Below are positions 61,743-64,000 of a stretch of 64,000 nucleotides of DNA, piece by piece. The notes under the pieces are model-generated. The model saw only the letters and a program-made list of their open reading frames with translations. It ran no database searches and was not told where the DNA came from. The DNA is from Ancylobacter tetraedralis. Lineage in GTDB: Bacteria; Pseudomonadota; Alphaproteobacteria; Rhizobiales; Xanthobacteraceae. Numbering within the stretch: position 1 is the first letter of the stretch; every line of letters begins with the position of its first letter. The position numbers and the translations under genes were made by a program. The stretch is from positions 186,001 through 250,000 of the forward strand of contig NZ_JACICD010000006.1 of NCBI RefSeq assembly GCF_014195655.1. The letters are read 5' to 3'.

Positions 61743-62981
61743 TCAACCGAGGTGGTGGATCCAGACGGCAGCCATCAGCAGGCAGATAATGGATGTCGGC
61801 AGGCCGGCGCGTGCGAATTCGGCGAAACTGAGCGCAATGCCGCGCTTGCGGCATTCCTCGGCGACGATGATGCCGACCAGGCTGCCAAAGATCACCGCGC
61901 TCGACGAGAAGCCCGTGCCGAGCGCGATGGCCGCACCCAGCGCTTCCGGCGCGTGCGAGCCGCCGATAAAGGGGGCGACCAGCATGACGGCCGGGTTGTT
62001 TCCGACAATGTTGCTGAGCACGGCCATGATGATCAGCATCGACGGCGGGTCGTGAAGATTGAGGCCAATGCCCCGCAATCCGGCGAGAACCTGTTCCGGC
62101 AGCCCCGTCGCCGTGAGCGCCGCATTGACGACGAACAGTCCGAACAGCAGGAGGAGGAGATCGCCGTTGACGTGATGCAGCAGATTGCTCGACGCGAAGC
62201 GCCGGCTGACGAGCAGGACACTCGCGCCCATGAGGGCGATCAGCATATGGGGCAAGTCGCTGAAGATGAACGCTGCGACGACGGCACTGGCGACCAGGCA
62301 CGTCTTGACCGTCTCGCCACGATTGAGGGCGACAGGCGCAGTGGCGACACTGGCGGTCGAGGGTTGCGCGTCGCCGGCGAGTTCCCATCGGCCCCGATAG
62401 CAAAGCACGATCACGATCCAGATCACGGGCAGGCCAAGCACGGCCACGGGCGCGGCGGCCGCCATGAAGCCGCCGAAGGAGAGATGCAGCGTCTCGGCGA
62501 CGATCATGTTCTGCGGACTGCCGAGGATCGTTGCCGCGGAGGCGAAGTTGGCCGCGAAGCAGAAGCCGAGCAAAAAGGGCAGCGGGTTGAGCCGTCGCTC
62601 CACGCAGATGGAGCAGAAGATCGGCGCCATCGCGACCGCCACGACATCCTTGTTCAGCAAAGCGGCCATGGCGCCGGATACGGCAATCAGGATCGCCAGC
62701 AGCCCCTTGGGGCCGACATTGAGGTTGCCGACTTTCACGGCCACCCAGTCATAGAAACCCGCAACCACGAAGGCTGCGGAAATCGTCATCAGGCCGAACA
62801 GCAGGCCGATCACGCGATAGTCCACCGCGGCCCACGCCGCCGCCGGCGAAATCTGCCCCAACGCGATGAGCACCATCGCGCCAACCGTGGCAGCACCGGT
62901 TCTGTCGAGGCGAAAGCCCGGCAGATGGCCGACGCCCATGGCGAGGTAAACCAGAACGAAGATCGCGAGCGTCAGGTCCAT
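61743..62981 (-). CDS. SLC13/ArsB-NhaD superfamily permease
   Basis: A 412-residue, about ten-helix carrier of the ion transporter superfamily. AALLNKDVVAVAMAPIFC and ATILGSPQNMIVAETL in the first half, and VLSNIVGNNPAVMLVAPF in the second, are the paired re-entrant hairpins of this family, each with Asn and Pro. It could move dicarboxylates, sulfate, arsenite or act as a sodium/proton antiporter. No arsenic or citrate genes adjoin it. The ATG at 62981 was used; a GTG nine codons upstream is possible. Confidence 0.83.
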   Translation of the reverse strand: MDLTLAIFVLVYLAMGVGHLPGFRLDRTGAATVGAMVLIALGQISPAAAWAAVDYRVIGLLFGLMTISAAFVVAGFYDWVAVKVGNLNVGPKGLLAILIAVSGAMAALLNKDVVAVAMAPIFCSICVERRLNPLPFLLGFCFAANFASAATILGSPQNMIVAETLHLSFGGFMAAAAPVAVLGLPVIWIVIVLCYRGRWELAGDAQPSTASVATAPVALNRGETVKTCLVASAVVAAFIFSDLPHMLIALMGASVLLVSRRFASSNLLHHVNGDLLLLLFGLFVVNAALTATGLPEQVLAGLRGIGLNLHDPPSMLIIMAVLSNIVGNNPAVMLVAPFIGGSHAPEALGAAIALGTGFSSSAVIFGSLVGIIVAEECRKRGIALSFAEFARAGLPTSIICLLMAAVWIHHLG

Positions 62982-63021
62982 GGGGGCAAGGGCATCGGTC
63001 GGTGGCACGGGTAAAACACGG

Positions 63022-63054
63022 GTGCCCGCTCCGGAACGGGTCCAGAGCGGGCAC
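63022..63054 (-). terminator. Intrinsic terminator of the ammonium transporter gene
   Basis: GTGCCCGCTC (63022-63031) pairs with GAGCGGGCAC (63045-63054) across a 13-base loop, 58 bases past the amtB stop. On the minus strand the stem is followed by CCGTGTTTTACC with a four-U run, fitting a rho-independent terminator. Confidence 0.72.
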
Positions 63055-63111
63055 GAGCGATGCCGGGGCACGGTTGAGGAGCAGCACACATGGCCCTCCC
63101 CATGCCGGAGA

Positions 63112-64000
63112 TCATTTCGGGTTGCCGCGATCCATGTTCCAGAAATTGAAGGCGCGCTCGCCATAGAGCGGCCTGTCGAGCCCTTCCTGCTGAATGGTAT
63201 CCGGCACCCGCAGCACGCCCAGCCCATCCAGCACCTTCAGCAGGACATAGGTGACGATGCCGGCATAGGCCGCGACGACCACGACCGCGAGAAACTGGAC
63301 GCCCAGCTGATGAACGCCGGCCGACACCTGGTTGATGTGCGAACTCGCCAGCACGCCGATCAGCAGAGCACCGGTCATGCCGCCAACGCCGTGCGCCCGC
63401 CAGACCTCGAGGGAATCGTCGATCTTCAGCCAGCTCTGGACATGCTTGGCATGATAGCAGGCGGTGGCGCCGATGGCGCCGATGAGCAGGGCGGACATGG
63501 GTTCGACATAACCCGAGGCGGGAGTGATGGTGGCCAGCCCCGCCACGGCGCCGACCAGCACACCGGAGAAAGAAGGCCGGCCGCTCTCCCGCCACTCCCA
63601 GAACATCCACACGAGCATGGCGATGGAACCGGCCAGCATGGTGTTGGTGAAGGCATAGGCCGCCAGCGCATCCGCCGCATAGGCGCCACCCGCATTGAAG
63701 CCGAACCAGCCGAACCACAGCAGGCCCGCGCCCAGCGCCACCAGCGGCAGGCTGGCCGGCTCGGATTCGTTCTCGCCGGGAGCGAGCTTGCGCTTGCCGA
63801 GATAGGCCGCCGTCACCAGCGCGGAGAAGCCCGCCGCCGTGTGGATGACGATGCCGCCGGCGAAATCGACCACACCCAGCGTCGCGAGGAAGCCGCCGCC
63901 CCAGATCCAGTGAGCGGCCGGCAGGTAGACCAGGATGGTCCAGAAGGCGATGAAGAAGAGATAGGCGCCGAAGCGGAACCGCCCGACGAACGCGCCCGTC
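63112..64000 (-). CDS. amtB: Ammonium transporter Amt (3' part; start beyond window)
   Basis: The last 296 codons of an Amt/Rh-type ammonium channel. The conserved FDFAGG-like VVDFAGGIVIHTAAGFSALV, LLWFGWFGFNAGGAYAAD and DDSLEVWRAHGVGGMTGALL (the second pore His) are visible. The upstream residues through the window edge (FGAYLFFIAFWTILVYLPAA) continue in frame, so the gene runs past 64000 and lacks its N-terminus here. A PII gene (glnK) usually lies upstream and would be outside the window. It ends in a clear terminator. Confidence 0.93.
   Translation of the reverse strand, partial: TGAFVGRFRFGAYLFFIAFWTILVYLPAAHWIWGGGFLATLGVVDFAGGIVIHTAAGFSALVTAAYLGKRKLAPGENESEPASLPLVALGAGLLWFGWFGFNAGGAYAADALAAYAFTNTMLAGSIAMLVWMFWEWRESGRPSFSGVLVGAVAGLATITPASGYVEPMSALLIGAIGATACYHAKHVQSWLKIDDSLEVWRAHGVGGMTGALLIGVLASSHINQVSAGVHQLGVQFLAVVVVAAYAGIVTYVLLKVLDGLGVLRVPDTIQQEGLDRPLYGERAFNFWNMDRGNPK

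Noticed and set aside
61579-62055. A 158-codon plus-strand frame at the end of the SLC13 gene
   Set aside because: Most of it is antisense to the permease gene and the rest lacks a start signal.

Overview
The window reads as a high-GC (roughly two-thirds G+C) alphaproteobacterial chromosome, most likely Hyphomicrobiales (Rhizobiales), perhaps near Xanthobacteraceae. The basis is codon bias, a CtaD/E-type fused cytochrome oxidase, PotABCD and Dpp ABC systems, TRAP transporters, a FixJ-type regulator, and dense catabolic operons joined by ATGA/GTGA start-stop overlaps. No rRNA, tRNA, CRISPR array or replication origin was seen. This taxonomic placement is an inference from gene content and was not tested by a search.

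Layout. 1-7564: a polyphosphate kinase 2 gene, a META-domain exported protein, a cytochrome c oxidase operon (ctaC, fused ctaD-ctaE, a small membrane protein) and its accessory genes (DUF2231, CopD-like, CtaG-like). 8000-15584: a polyamine-type locus with PotB, PotC, PotD, an XRE-cupin regulator, PotA, a PuuB-like oxidase and an aldehyde dehydrogenase. 16262-29961: an unusual catabolic locus. It has a histidase-fold lyase lacking the Ala-Ser-Gly cofactor tripeptide and a Rieske oxygenase of quaternary-ammonium type. Divergent to these are an XRE regulator and a nine-gene operon encoding a Dpp-type ABC importer, an Ldh2-family oxidoreductase without the usual catalytic His, an enolase-superfamily enzyme, an ornithine-cyclodeaminase-family protein and a leaderless PhnD-like binding protein. 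30385-35939: a decayed flavin monooxygenase, then a polar-amino-acid ABC transporter, an isochorismatase-like hydrolase and an intact flavin monooxygenase, with palindromic repeats between the first two transporter genes.

36087-44314: a hexonate/hexuronate locus (KDG kinase, UxuB-like reductase, UxuA, a zinc alcohol dehydrogenase, a TRAP transporter and a GntR repressor). It has no uronate isomerase, which points to L-gulonate or D-mannonate as substrate. 44783-59308: a secreted hypothetical protein, a long perfect hairpin, an outer-membrane protein, two arylsulfatases, an octaheme cytochrome with TPRs, an exported HAD phosphatase, a broken third sulfatase, two response regulators, a sensor kinase with a periplasmic-binding-protein-like sensor, and an IS481-type transposase remnant. 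59624-64000: an AspT/YidE-type transporter, an SLC13/ArsB-NhaD permease and the 3' part of an ammonium transporter running off the window.

Working together, the genes describe an aerobic generalist that imports and breaks down polyamines, a probable betaine-like nitrogen compound, a heteroatom-containing ring or amide substrate, sugar acids and sulfate esters. The most promising undescribed system is the 16262-29961 locus, where two enzymes lack the residues that define their families' standard chemistry.
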